Part shown: piece after piece, positions 31,835 to 43,870 of the stretch
Numbering within the stretch: the stretch's first letter is position 1
How the letters are laid out: the number at the start of each line of letters is the position of its first letter
Source of the DNA: Ophiostoma sp. CBS 140.51
Taxonomy: Eukaryota; Ascomycota; Sordariomycetes; Ophiostomatales; Ophiostomataceae
Reading direction: 5' to 3'
Length of the DNA: 64,000 bases
NCBI GenBank assembly: GCA_029298735.1
Contig: JANSLP010000013.1
Span: 186,001-250,000 of the forward strand
Translations under genes and position numbers: made by a program
The notes under the pieces: generated by a model
Told to the model about the DNA's origin: nothing
Databases searched by the model: none
The model's input: the letters and a program-made list of their open reading frames with translations, nothing else

Positions 31835-33853
31835 ATGGAAGGGCAGGCCACCCCAAACGGTTTAGGTCCGCCTGCCGCATCAGCAGCATCAGCAGCATCA
31901 CCAAAGGAACCAACGACACCACGCGCCTCCTTTCATGGGAGCATCCTTCCATACCTTGTCCTCGACCGCGTCTTAGACTACCTAGACGATGAGTCGGACG
32001 ACCGACATGATCTCTGGTCGTTTTCATTGACCTGCCGCCGATATTGCGAGGTCGCCGACCGACGCCGATTTCGCCAAATTGTGGTCGCCGTGCCCTCTTC
32101 TGACGAGCTTGATGAGGCCGTTGCTCAGCTGCGGAAGGTTCTTTCATATGGCCGACGCTATGCCTTTGTGCACCGCTTGAGGTTTCAGGGCTTAAAGTCC
32201 ACGCCCAGGCATTACCAAGGTCGTCCCCGGAGAGTGGGTGAACCACTCAGTGTGCTGGACAGTGAGAAAGATCCCGTCTTTGATGCGGTGCATCCTTTTT
32301 GCCGTCTGAAAGATGAAGCGCCGTGGTTTGCTGGTAGTAGCAGTTCCCGTTTACATGAGTGGGAGCAGTTTGCAAGCCTGCTCCGCGATCTGCCCGCACT
32401 GCGCGACCTAATCTGGACCGAAGACGACATGCCCCGCGTCGTTCTCGATGCCGTACATTTCCAGCGTGCCCGGCGGTGCCGCCTGCATATGTCCGCCTTC
32501 CGCTTCAAGCTTCACAGTCTAATCTACGACCGTGCCCGCCCACAGTCGGTCAGTGCGGATGATTACGCATTGATGACCTCACCGTCCCTCTGCAGTGTAA
32601 GCGCGCGAATGGACTCATTTGCAAGCGATGGCTCGCTAGACTACAACGACTACGCCCTGCAGTTGATGATGGCTGGGCTGGCGCCCAATCTCGCCAATGT
32701 CTGGCTCTCGTATTCTAATATGGACCTCACACTGGAATTGCACTCCGCTTACCAAATGGGCCGACCGGAATTTCCGGGCCTTTTTATCGGGGACGACAAA
32801 AATGACGATGCCAAGAGAAAAGACAGCAACAAGGGCGCACCGCTCGAACATGTCCAAATTGATATCGGTATGTGGTCGTTTCTCTACCAGTCATGGAACA
32901 CAACCAACCTGCGCCGCTTGCACATCCAGTGGACCAGCGGTGCCGGCCATGCTTTAGCCGCCCTCGCTTTTCGCGGTGAACTTGCGTCTGTCGAGACGCT
33001 GTGGCTGGCCGGTATACACAAGTCGTCGGACGGTACATGCTCGGATATACACGACATTATTGGCCATATACCCGCCCTGCATGACCTACGCCTCACAGGT
33101 AATGTTACCAATGCCATTTTCGACACGATCCTGCACCATCACAACGCAACGATACGCAGTCTCTATCTTCAGCCGTATGAAGAGGACGAATTTGAAGAGG
33201 GGCATGTCGACGACGATTCGGGCCAGTTGTTTGCCTGGTCTCCAACAATGATACAGCAGCTGGCCGAGAATTGTCTGCTACTGGAAGCCGTTTTCGTGGA
33301 AGTGGCTCGCACCCGTGGTGACCGCAATGAAGTGGCCCTGTACCGTGCCCTCGGCACGATGCAGCATCTCAAGCACCTGCTACTCCATTTGATATGCCCA
33401 CTTGACATGGGTCCAGGTAGTGAAGAGCTGGATGGAAACCCCACGAAGATTACGGCCGATGCCCACAAGACGACATTTACAAACGCCGCTGTTGATAAAA
33501 CACTCGCCCGTTCCATCTTCAATGTTATCTCACGGGAGGGGCAGGGGTGCCTGCAGACACTGCACCTCATACCAGAGTTCCACGCCCGGTACCACACGGG
33601 TTATACCGCCGCTGTCCGTGCCTTAACTCTGCCTTGGGCATGCACTCGTCAGGCGAATGGGGAAGTTGTTGTCGAAGCCATCCACAAAAGAGAGACGAAA
33701 GACACAATTGAGGAATGTGCCGGAATGATTGAGGGAAACAAACATTGCCTCAAGGGTCAAGAGGAGATTTATCCCTATGTGTTCATGGAGCTGTGGCCTG
33801 GAAACGAACCATGGTGGGAAGGATGGACCAGCCTTCCTCTAGATCTGTCGTAG
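31835..33853 (+). CDS. F-box/LRR-like protein (intact family member)
   Basis: Single exon, 672 residues. Residues about 38-80 fit an F-box (LPYLVLDRVLDYLDDES, WSFSLTCRRY). F-box proteins recruit substrates to SCF ubiquitin ligases through Skp1. The rest is an LRR-like solenoid without sharp consensus (LRRLHIQWTSG, LASVETLWLAG, LHDLRLTGN) and ends with the family signature YPYVFMELWPGNEPWWEGW. It follows a broken paralogue by 268 bp on the same strand, and a third, more decayed copy lies at 16.4 kb. These large lineage-specific F-box families are common in filamentous fungi; the substrate is unknown. Confidence 0.8.
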   Translation: MEGQATPNGLGPPAASAASAASPKEPTTPRASFHGSILPYLVLDRVLDYLDDESDDRHDLWSFSLTCRRYCEVADRRRFRQIVVAVPSSDELDEAVAQLRKVLSYGRRYAFVHRLRFQGLKSTPRHYQGRPRRVGEPLSVLDSEKDPVFDAVHPFCRLKDEAPWFAGSSSSRLHEWEQFASLLRDLPALRDLIWTEDDMPRVVLDAVHFQRARRCRLHMSAFRFKLHSLIYDRARPQSVSADDYALMTSPSLCSVSARMDSFASDGSLDYNDYALQLMMAGLAPNLANVWLSYSNMDLTLELHSAYQMGRPEFPGLFIGDDKNDDAKRKDSNKGAPLEHVQIDIGMWSFLYQSWNTTNLRRLHIQWTSGAGHALAALAFRGELASVETLWLAGIHKSSDGTCSDIHDIIGHIPALHDLRLTGNVTNAIFDTILHHHNATIRSLYLQPYEEDEFEEGHVDDDSGQLFAWSPTMIQQLAENCLLLEAVFVEVARTRGDRNEVALYRALGTMQHLKHLLLHLICPLDMGPGSEELDGNPTKITADAHKTTFTNAAVDKTLARSIFNVISREGQGCLQTLHLIPEFHARYHTGYTAAVRALTLPWACTRQANGEVVVEAIHKRETKDTIEECAGMIEGNKHCLKGQEEIYPYVFMELWPGNEPWWEGWTSLPLDLS

Positions 33854-34340
33854 AGATTATGAAAGTTCAGGGGATATTAGAGACAAAATATTATTCTTCT
33901 TCAAGTTTGAAGATGTTTATATCCGAAATTATTCAAATCAAGATCTCGAAGTGACAAACATAACTTGATTTATTTGATGTAACCCGATGGTCCTAGAAAA
34001 GCCAACGCCAAAAGATTTCCCCAAAGAATAACGAAATACAACAAGGGCCAACATGTGTTGACCCGAGCCCGAAACCGCTTCCCCATGAGCAAAAAACAAA
34101 AGCGAGTGCCAAAAAACCGGTGGGCTCTCCTGATATCAGGTAGAGCCAAGAATGAAGAAACCAGGGATAAGAATATATACAAGCGTCCGTCCCATATGTA
34201 AGAATATTAGGAGATATGAGGTCTACCAGCTCCAGTAAATGATATAGACAAAAGAGGAACGGCCAAAAGAGGTAAGAAAAGGTCGTTGGTATAGTTGGTA
34301 ACAAGCGTGGAAAGGTTGTAGTCGCCAGGGCTAATGTCTC
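33854..34340. other. Convergent 3' region between the F-box-like and sirtuin genes
   Basis: About 490 bp, A-rich, presumably the two 3' UTRs. No gene is seen. Confidence 0.4.
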
Positions 34341-36677
34341 TTAGTTAATGAGCGTGGCCATTCCACGGGGAACCGACTGTGGTGAGATCGTCTCGGCATC
34401 GGATCCGCGCCGGCTGTTAGATGACGGCGGAGTGTTAGGAGCCGGGTGTTCGCGCGACAGCGACGATGGCTGCCGGGTCATCTTTTCGTTGAGTGCGCGC
34501 TGGATGGCGTCTTCGGAGAAGCGGTTCTCCTTGCCAACCCCAAACCGGTCGCGCCCAAGCGGACTGCTGCCAGCACTGTCGCGCAAGCTGGGTAGCATGG
34601 AAAAGTCGGAAGAAAGCTGGCGCTTTATGCTATCCGGAGGCGAAGAGAGATCGGACATGTCGGAAATTCCAGAAATGTCTGCGGCAAGAACCGAGCTCCG
34701 GCGCTTGTCGCTGCTGGCGGCGTCCTTGGGCGATCTTCCAGTGGGCAATGGCTTGCGCTTCTTGCCGTCGGGTGTCGAGGCGGGGATGTGCTTCGTAGCG
34801 CGGAATGTGAGCGCAATGCTCTTCGTCGGAACCTTGTCCTCCTTCTTGGACTTGGTGACCTTGCCCTGCACAACCTTGCGTGCCTGGGGCTTGGTGGTGG
34901 GGAGAGCATGCCGTTCCTTCTTGGCGGCCGTGGCGAGCTTCGTAGGGGCGTTTTCTTTCTTGACTGCAACTGGTGGATTTGCGCTGCTGTCCTTGGCCTT
35001 GGGCTTTGCGTCCTTTTCCTTCTCCGTCTTCGTGGTCGTCTTATCGCCCTTCTTGACCTGCTGGAACGGAAGCTTGCTCTGCCGGGCTTCGGGAAGGCGC
35101 TTTCTGTCGGGTTTCGGGCTCGAAATCGGTGTCGGGATCGCCGCTGTGGGTGGCTTTGTTGTCTTGGTCGGGATCTTGGACTTGCCAGACTTGGGAAGAG
35201 CTTTCCGAGTGGTGCTGGCGGGCTCCTTCTTGACTGTTGTCTTCTCGTCGTCGGTCTTGCTGGGACGTGCCTTGGTTGGTGAACGGTCCTCCAGAACCAC
35301 CTCGAGCTTCGCCAATCCAAGATCCTCGTCGCCCGTAACGCCCCAGCTGCTCGGGCTGCCCACCTCTGGTGCATCCCAGTGCGGGAGGCCAGTCAACCGT
35401 GCGACATCGTCACTGCTTCCGCGCACGACCAGGTCCCAGCAGTCCTTGAACTCGGCAGTCTGTGGCTCAGGGTCGACGTTGATCCAGGCTGTGAAACCAT
35501 CGCGGCGGCTGCGCGTCGTATGGCACAGCTCCTTGACGAGACGGCGCACACCAGGGATCTTGAGGCTCGTACCGACAACAATCACAGCATCAGCGCCGCG
35601 GCGCAAATCTGCCTTGGACACCATGCCAATCGCTTCTTCGTCTGGGTTGTATTCGTTGTAGAGAACAATGCGCGGCCGGAGGCGGCCAATACCGTGGCTG
35701 CGCTTGCCGGCAACTGCTGTGCGCACCTCGTCCATAGCGGTGCACTGTGAGCAAGCCGGTGCCTCGGGGCCTTCGAAGAGAGAGCCGTCAAAGTTTTCTA
35801 GTTGGCCGCACTTGGAGCAGACCATCTTGGCGAGGCCACCATGCAGCTGGACCGTCGTCGGCCAGGGTCCCTTGGCGTTGAGCGGTACGTTGGTGGCGAG
35901 TGGTGGCATCTTCGTATCGATGCAGTCGACATTTTGTGAGTAAAGGCGCATGAGACGGCCCTCGTGCGCAATGGAGGCGAGCATGTGGTGGAAGGGGGTC
36001 GGTTCGGCGGTCTCGGTCATGTGGGCGAGTTCGCGGACCATCGAGTGGAAGGAGGAAGTGGACGAGTCGTGCTTGTAGACGGAAGCGTCGAAGAGATGTT
36101 TGCCAGATCCCTTGAGGCCATGCTGGCCGCGGAGGGTAGTGAAGAGGCCTGTGGATGACCGGAAGTCAGGGACTACAAGGTCGAAATGTTAGTATGCGCA
36201 ACAGAGGGGCAATAGGGGTGGAGAACAAAGATAGTGAGGCCACATACTTCCCGCAGAAACCGAAATGCCAGCACCGGCAATGACGACAATCTTCTTCTTC
36301 TTGCGAAGTGCCCGAATAAGGTAGCCCAGCTCTTCTTCGCACGCCTCGGAACCGGCCATATCGTTAAGGTCGAGGTGGCGTGTCATTCGTGGGCGCTTTG
36401 GGGGCGGCTGCACTCGCCGCCTCTTAGCTGGCGGTGGGCCATCGGCATCGGCATCGCGCTCCATCTTACGAGGCGAGGCACCGCCGGATTGTGATGTTGC
36501 GCTGGGCGAGGGATAGCGTTTAGAGGGGTCTATGGCCGGTAATGAGGGAGAAGAGGGCGGCGATGGGGTCTTTTCGAACTCGGAGAGCGGCGAAGAGGGC
36601 GGTGATGATGTGTCACGAGACGGCCGCAGAGTTGGTGGTAATGCCGGCGATGACGCCGGAGAAGCTGGGTTGTCCAT
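34341..36677 (-). CDS. hst4: Hst3/Hst4-like sirtuin, NAD-dependent histone deacetylase
   Basis: Two exons (36677-36248, 36172-34341) with a 75-bp intron (GTATGT...TTGTAG); 753 residues. Splicing joins GAGISVSAG to IPDFRSSTGLF, the canonical sirtuin NAD-binding motif at about 135-150. Further motifs are LYSQNVDCID, the catalytic-His VQLHGG, zinc Cys pairs CSKC and CSQC, RPRIVLYNEYN and VVGTSLKIPG. The N-terminus is Ser/Pro-rich with a basic nuclear signal (AKRRRVQPPPKRPRM, about 84-98). About 330 C-terminal residues are Lys/Pro/Ser-rich and probably disordered. The insert between the two zinc Cys pairs and the nuclear signal fit the Hst3/Hst4 branch, which removes acetyl from H3K56 and supports genome stability and silencing. 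It shares a 2.4-kb divergent region with med16. Confidence 0.88.
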
Positions 36678-39075
36678 AATGGATGGGGATGTGTGGAAAA
36701 CATGCGAAGTAGGCGAAAAGGGGTCGTTGCGAGACGTTGTGTGGGAAAAGACTCGAAATGGAGGAAGGAAAGAGCGAGAAAATGTGTCGAAACGGGGAGG
36801 AGTTACCGCCCTCAAAAAGTCGGGAGACGGAAAGGGCGAGAGACAAGGGAAATGAGCCTGTCTGCTAGGGAGGGAGAGAGGAGGGATGGAGCGAGGACGA
36901 GCGATATGGGTAAAAGGGGAGGAAGACGTGGAAATGGAAGCGGCAAGGAGCGAATAGGTCCAAAAAGGCCAAAATAAAGAAAAATAGAACCTAAAAACAC
37001 AGAAGACCGGGCGAATTCTGGGTTTATGTCATGATTCAATGTTTCCTATTTTGCTGGCGTGTGTTGGGTTTCTGCGGTTTTTTAGCCTGGTTCCTTCTTT
37101 CCTCGATCGTCGTGGATTGGTTGGTCGTGGTTTCCCGTTGTGTCGTCGTTTGGGAGGAAATGGGAGAAAGTGGAAGGAAAGGAGGAGAAATTGAGGAAGG
37201 AACGGGGGAAAGTGCGAAGGAAGAGCGGGCGATGTGAGATATTTGACGGAACGAGCGATGGGCGATGGGCGAGAAACTGCAACGTGCGAGAAAATGCGAG
37301 AGAACAAGGGATCGGAGAACGGGCCTGACCAAGAGCCAAAATGCGGCCTACGTGGATTGGGAACTTCGAAACCCAAGAGAAAGCGAAGAGCGAAGAGAAA
37401 GGGCGAAAAAAGCTAAGTTCGAAAGTACGGCATGCGGCAGAGTGCCATAGTGGCAGGAGCGGACGGCGGGGACTTGGGAAAGAAGGAAAGAGCGCCCCAG
37501 CACAGCACAAACAATAACAATGGGGTAAGAGCAAAACAAACGAGAAAAGTAACGACGAAACTCATGGCAGGAACGAGCGAGCGACGGGGTCGAAAGGCGG
37601 AGATTGTACGCGGCACGCCGTCCCAACGATGGCGCTAGAGTGGCATTTGGGAGTTCCTGGGTCCGGGTCCAGTTGCGCCTGCCATGGTTGAAGTTTGTTT
37701 ATGCTTATTCTTTCCTTCTGGAGTCATTCTACGAGAAACATGACATCGCACCTGCCTGCGATGAGCATCGTTCTTTCCTCTCTTTACTACTGCGTTGTAA
37801 ATTGTGTTGCTCGGTCTTCCGGGCTGCGCCTGTGTTTTGCTGGCAGACTGAGTTTTGCGGATTCGCCTCCTTTCTTTCACAGTTCGTTAGTGCGGCGGTG
37901 TTATGGTTCCATCTTTCCTTCCTCTTTTCTCAGAAGTAGCGTTGTCGTGCGACATGCGAGCACTCTCAGCACTTTCCGTATCTTTAGATCGGCTAAGTGA
38001 ATAATCCACCACAAGGAACAGACGGTAACAAATAACAGCCAGCGCACACGCATACCAATGAGTGCACCACGTCAAGACAGCCGCCCGGTTTCTCACTGTT
38101 CTTGCATGTTACAGCATTCTGGTCTCACTTCGGCCGCATTGCATCCTCACACATTTCTAAAATGAGGTCTCATGGGCATTCAGGAACATGTAATACCATC
38201 ACCGTGACACAAATCGCATCGATCGAAAGCCATTTTTACTAGTTAGTACTTTCAAATCTAAAGACGAAAACATCCATAAAAATGACGTTCAAATGCGTGA
38301 ACTGTTTGATCTGTTTTTACGCATTGTGTCGTCTTATTGTTTCTGTCAGTTTTGGGTGTGCTTCTTTGGTGGCCGTACCATAATGCGCTGTGATTGGTCC
38401 AACTTTAAAGGCCCACTGGCCCGCAGTTGCGTTGCTTCGGAGACAAAGGTGAGAGTGGAGATCTACACCAAATAGAAGGACGAGCGAGGAGTGAGGGTGT
38501 TGAGGGTGGGCAGCCGAACGGGATCCACTTTTGGGATGCTTTCGTCAGCCGTGCGTGCAGGGCTGAGGGTGAGACACAGGAGCCGGCGCTGGCCAATGAA
38601 ATGTGCGGGGCTCGAGTCGCAAAGAGAAACCTGTGGCGCATGGCAGTTGAGCCACAGCGCACCTCTGGCCGCCAAAAGGGCAGGCACAGGCGCCCTGGAA
38701 TTCTGGACGCAGCTTCCCCTATGCTAGTTTGAGCTTAAGCTTCCCTTGGCGACAACGTCCACGACTGATTGCCCGCGAATACCACAAAATAGAGGTGCTC
38801 ATCACCAGCACACAACGCGGCGCATCACCACTACGGCTCAACAGGAATTTCTGAGGAGGCTCACGAGTGCAATACCTCGGTATCGAAACGTTCAAAGGAC
38901 CAATTCTCTGCCGCAGACGTCCCTCCGACTACTACTGCCAGTTTTAACTATCACGGTCGCCTCGGCTTGCCAGCCTTGCGCCGTACGGATCCAAAGGCTT
39001 CCCAGGCCTCTCATTCATTTCCTTCTCATCTTTTCTGCTTTTTGATACCCACCTACGCGCATCACAGGCCTTACA
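36678..39075. promoter_or_regulatory. Divergent promoter region between hst4 and med16
   Basis: About 2.4 kb. The sirtuin-proximal half (36700-37400) is strongly purine-rich on the plus strand and yields only biased, overlapping frames. The Med16-proximal part is A/C-rich and looks like a leader. No gene is supported. Confidence 0.45.
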
Positions 39076-42000
39076 ATGACCGAAGACATTCCACTCATCC
39101 TGGACGATGCCATGTCGGGCATGGCAGGCATGTCTGGAGATGTTCCAGTCGGCCTCGGTGATGTCGATGTCGACGATGTTGATCTGTTTGGCGGCCCAGT
39201 AGAGCTATCTCTCCCATCACATACGCCGCCATCGAAACAGCTTCAGGTCCGCATAAACGAGCAGCGCATCCGGGGATGCAATCAGTGCGTATATCTTGAA
39301 CATCGAGAAGCTTGTGCGCCCACTCATTCTAGAGGACGTGTACTGACATTATAGACGAATTGCTTGGTCCAAGCAAGGAACCATTGCAACGATCGGTGCC
39401 GACGGCCAATCCATCGAGCTTCGCTATCTACGAACCGATGCTGAGGATGCGTCATGGGGTCTGAGCGAAGCTACTTCATATTCGCAGTTCAGCTCGAGCA
39501 ACACGCCAACGACGTTTGCAGGAGGCCCGATTGTGCATCTTGCCTGGGCTGCCACCAGCCATCCGGAGCTCGCCGTCATTGACTCTGTCGGCCGCGTGAG
39601 CATTCTTGCGTTTTCAACGAGCCTGAACAAGCCGTTCGCTCTGCGGTCATGGGAGGCCGATCCCATTGACGACCTGCATGCCGTTGTGGGATGCTACTGG
39701 CTTCCCATTATGCCTCCGAACAAGCAGTACAACATCATCTACGGACCAGCCGTCAAGGAGGAAAGCGGCTACCGTTACGAAACGACGCTCGTCCACGCAT
39801 CCGGGCCTTACCACCCGAACCCGACCAAGAGCGCGCTCCTTTGCGTCACAGTCAGCGGTACTTTGCGGTTGCTCTTCTCCCAGAATAGCAATCTGGTCCA
39901 TGATACTAGCATCGAACTCGAAAATATTACATCCTCCGACGACCTGGCCACCCATGCATCAATATGCACTGAAAAGAACATGCTCTTGATCGCCATGGTC
40001 ACGGCCACCCGCCAGCTCAAGGTTGTGCGGGCCGCCATCGGCTGGAACCAGTCGCAGCAGGAGAAACAGACGCCGCTCCAGAGCCACCTGAACCCGATGC
40101 TGCAGCATAAGCCAGCAGCTGTCACAACATGGCTGCAGCATAGCGACGAAGAGTCACAGCTTGACATCTCGTCAGACTTGATATCACACATCGAAATGCT
40201 GCCTTCGGCCGTGCCCACGGGTACCAACCAGTGGTCACCGCCGCTTGTCGTTGTTGTTCGCGAATACGTCCCGACGCCAAGCACTAGCAACTACAGCCCA
40301 GAGCCGCAGAGTATCATCAACCGGTGGGAGTTGCTCATGGAGTCACCGCCACAAGCGCTGCACCCAGCCTTTGAACAGCTCGGCTTCAAGCCTACTCAGA
40401 ACACCCAACAGAACGGCAATCAGGCTCACACACGGCTGCACAAGCTTCCACCGATCATTGTCAACAAGCTTGTCATCTCTGTCCAGACTCTGCAGCATGG
40501 TCGGGTAATCTGCTTCTTCTTCAGTGACGGAACGGTACAGTACCGTGACCGCTTCACTTTTGAGGAGATCTTCAGTGAGCCCAACCCCTCGCGCATTGTG
40601 TCTCTTCAACATGCCGGTTTCCAGTTTACGGATCCCACACCCTGCCTTGCCGCCACCCTCTCGCCCACAAATAGCTCTTTTGCGCAGGTGGGTGAGGACG
40701 GCAAGGTGAAGTGGAACAACCTCAAGTACACTGGGCCAGATCTAGCGCCTACAGGACCAGACCGTAAGTCGATATGCCAGGCAATCTACACCTTCTACTC
40801 TATACCACATGAACTAACAAGTTTAGCCAACTATGCTGCCATTGTGTCTGGACTGACGGCGGCTGTCTCTACTGCATCTACCAACGCCATTTCTTATGAT
40901 GACATCCTAGCAACAGCTCGTCAGTTTATAACCCGTCCAAGTATGTTCTCCGTATTTGATACTGTGCGTTACTCTAGTACGACTTTGCTAACCATGTCTC
41001 CTTCCAGGATTTGCGTACGAGTGGATGTTGGAGATTGTGCGCATACTCAAAATCAACGTCGACTACTCGGAGGAGGCTCACCACGATCAGCTGGTTAGAA
41101 ACAACTCGTTGCATCTTTGTCTGAGTATCTTAAACCACCTCGGGTTCCGTGGCGAGTTCAAGCCACGGTCGTTTTACGGCAAGTTCTCCATTTTGGCGCT
41201 CAACATGCGCAACATTGTCATCTTGATCACAATCGCCAGCAACACACCCAGCAATCTCAAGGACAAGCTCAACCCCCTTGATGAGCCAGGTATGACTCCC
41301 TCCCTTCGAACGACTAACTCACTTGTGACTAACACGCCCAGACGTCGTCGACGCACTGGCTGGCTGCGCGAAGTGGGCGGTTGATTTCCTTGCTTACACC
41401 TGTGACTGCCTTTTCAATCTTTTGGACGACCACAAGTTCATGTCGTTCTTGACAGGGAACAACTTTAATGAAATGGTTCCCTATCTTCTTGAAAAGAATG
41501 AGATTGCCTTGCACCTCATCCTGTGCTCGTCGACACGTGGTTTCCTGTCTGCAGCCTGCCGTCGTTTGTTGCATCTGGACTCGATATCATCGAGAGCGAC
41601 TCAGTTCTACGAGCTTCAGCAGCAGCAGGCGTCTGCCGGTAGTTCCAACGGAAACTCGTCGCTGCGCCCTGCCCTTATCATGTCCTACCACAAGATGCAG
41701 CAGTACACGTCATCCAGCTTGATCAAGGTCCAGGAGTTTGACAAGATGCTGTGGGCACTAGGTGAGGACATTCGTCAGGTGTACCAGTCGACGGCGGCTG
41801 CCCAGAACGGCGCCGCGGCCAAGAAAAACAACCAGGGACAGAACCAGCCTGCGGACAACAACAACAACAACAACAACAACAACGCTGCAAAGCGTTACCA
41901 GGCCCACTGCGAACAGACACTGCTGCTCGCCAACAACCCGCCCGCCAGCTTCCAGCCGCTGCTGCGCAAGTTCTTCAACGTGAGCGTGCGCCAGTTCCGC

Positions 42001-42378
42001 ACACTGACGGACCCGGCCAAGCTGTACTTTGCAGACTACAGCATCCTGGAGGTGGAGGATGATGCCCGCAGCTTGCAGGAGAAGCAGGCCCGGCACACGC
42101 ACATTGACGTGTTTAAGCGTGTCGAGCTGAAGCCGATGGCCAATGGTGCTTCGAACGGTACAAATGGAAGCAACGGCGTCAACACGGCCGGCCACCCAAC
42201 CACATTCCCGCCGCACTCCATCCCCTCCGAATTCTTACGTCGCTGTGCTAGGTGCACGTCGATTATGGAAGACGTCACCGGGTCACGGCCGGGGTATACG
42301 TTTGTTCTGGCGCAGCAGCGTAAGTGCAGCTGCAGCGGCAACTGGGGTCTGCTTCCACGGAATACATTCATAAGATAG
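39076..42378 (+). CDS. med16: Mediator complex subunit 16 (Med16/Sin4)
   Basis: Five exons: 39076-39284, 39355-40763, 40827-40940, 41008-41289, 41342-42378; introns of 70, 63, 67 and 52 bp; 1016 residues. The 63-bp third-exon boundary intron is a multiple of three and has no stop, so unspliced reading stays open. Features seen are the acidic N-terminus (DVDVDDVDLFG), RIAWSKQGTIATIG opening a WD-like N-terminal domain, a helical second half, and the C-terminal Cys cluster (CARCTSIMEDV, then RKCSCSGNWGLLPR) typical of fungal Med16. Med16 is a tail subunit of Mediator that links transcription factors to RNA polymerase II in the nucleus. A run of ten Asn coded by AAC lies near 41861-41885, followed by an NGTNGSNG linker. 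Confidence 0.88.
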
Positions 42379-43102
42379 GGGGGCGAAGTTTTGCAAATGG
42401 GGGTAGTGTTATGGCTGTTGCGTGGGATCTTGCTTTTCAACATTGGGCATAAAGATACATTTATTTTGTCGACCAGAGTCGTGTGTACTCGGTGATTTTT
42501 GTAGACAAAAAATAGCGATTAGTCGGCATAACTTTATCATTTCTACTTTTTATTAAGATATTCGAAATTTCACCTTGGTTTTCCCGTGTTCTCTATTTTG
42601 TTTGAACTTTATTCTACAACCTTTTAATTCAAGGTTGATTTAAAGTGAAATCTTGAAAGATGTTGTTTCGGACTAGGCTAGGGAGTGCAGCACATGAAGC
42701 TACATATCCACCCACAACAAAGACAATGCAACTAAGTAAGTCAATTAGAACAAATAAAAAGACCAGAAATTGAAAAAAATAAAACCAGCATATAATAAAG
42801 TCGAACTGAATGCAGAAAGTCAATGTATGCCGGGTTCGCAGTTTCGAGATGCTGTCAATAAGACAAGGCTGTAGTAGGCCGGGCCGGATTAACAGTATGT
42901 CCGCAGCCTTCCGCGTAGCGCCTCCTAGCATTGGCTGCTGAAATTTACGCGACAAGGCACCTCTCCAAGCTTGGACGTCGTTGGAAAGCGAGAAGAAGCT
43001 CCCCCTCCGTGTTCGACTTTACGACTTCACGACCAACCGACGACTTTCTTCCCATCTACAACCTCCCTCCTTGCCGATCATACTCCTTCTACCACACGCA
43101 CA
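42379..43102. other. Intergenic region between med16 and smd3
   Basis: About 720 bp, clearly A/T-rich between 42450 and 42850. It holds the med16 3' end and the smd3 promoter and C/T-rich leader. No gene is seen. Confidence 0.4.
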
Positions 43103-43526
43103 ATGACGTCCACAATCGGCATCCCAATTAAGCTGCTCAATGAGGCTCAGGTAGGTTCCCAAGTCCTTCCGTGCCAACCATGTCTCTCCCCTCTTCCTGT
43201 TGCTAACATTGCCTGCTTGTCTTCAGGGCCACATTGTCACGCTCGAAATCACCTCGGGACAGACGTACCGCGGCCGTCTGCTCGAGGCCGAGGACAACAT
43301 GAACGTCCAGCTCAAGGACATTACCGTCACCGCCCGCGACGGCCGTGTCTCCCACCTCGAACAAGTTTATATCCGCGGCTCGCACGTGCGCTTCTTTATC
43401 GTTCCGGACATGCTCCGCAACGCGCCCATGTTCCGCAGTCGCAATGCGCGCGGCCGGGGTGTTGGTCTCGCACGTGGTCGTGCGACGGTCAGCCGTGCGC
43501 GGGCAGGCGGCCGGGGCGGTCGGTAG
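43103..43526 (+). CDS. smd3: Small nuclear ribonucleoprotein SmD3
   Basis: Two exons (43103-43150, 43227-43526), 76-bp intron (GTAGGT...CTTCAG); 115 residues. Sm1 motif HIVTLEITSGQTYRGRLLEAEDNMNVQL and Sm2 motif HVRFFIVPDMLRNAPMF are the SmD3 signature, and the start IPIKLLNEAQ is family-typical. The C-terminus is an RG-rich tail (RGRGVGLARGR...GGRGGR), the usual target of arginine methylation. SmD3 is part of the heptameric Sm ring of the spliceosomal U1, U2, U4 and U5 snRNPs. The early intron position is typical for this gene in filamentous fungi. Confidence 0.95.
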
Positions 43527-43870
43527 TTCTGACGTGCTGTGTGTTGTGCTAATTTCTTCTGGTATTTGAGGAGAGCGTTTTTTATTTGCATATTTTGCCA
43601 TTTTGCTTCTTTGTATTTTACGGCGTTTGAAATGATACCGACCAAAACGGAAGGGCTTTTAAAAAATAGGAATAAACTTTATTAACTGAACATCTGAAGA
43701 GACAGAGCAAAGATGATAAAGGAAATGTGTATTGTAGTGGCGCACCGTCTAAACCTGCGCATGTAGTTTTTGGTTTCTTGCTAAAAGTACAGAAAGGAGT
43801 AATATGTGACAAAGAAGAAAATCATATGGTACAACATAATTAAGCGGTCTAATGGTCCCCAACGACGTGA
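43527..43870. other. Convergent 3' region between smd3 and the Mmc1-like gene
   Basis: 344 bp, A/T-rich with AATAAA-like elements near 43670, consistent with two 3' ends. No gene is seen. Confidence 0.4.

Noticed and set aside
34348..35661. Long plus-strand frame (437 codons) opposite the sirtuin
   Set aside because: It is the antisense shadow of the Lys/Pro/Ser-rich sirtuin tail; the minus strand carries all sirtuin motifs and a correct intron.
27299..38192. Shared CATTCAGGAACAT at about 27304 and 38178, considered as a transposon footprint
   Set aside because: Only 13 bases match and the flanks differ completely; chance is sufficient.
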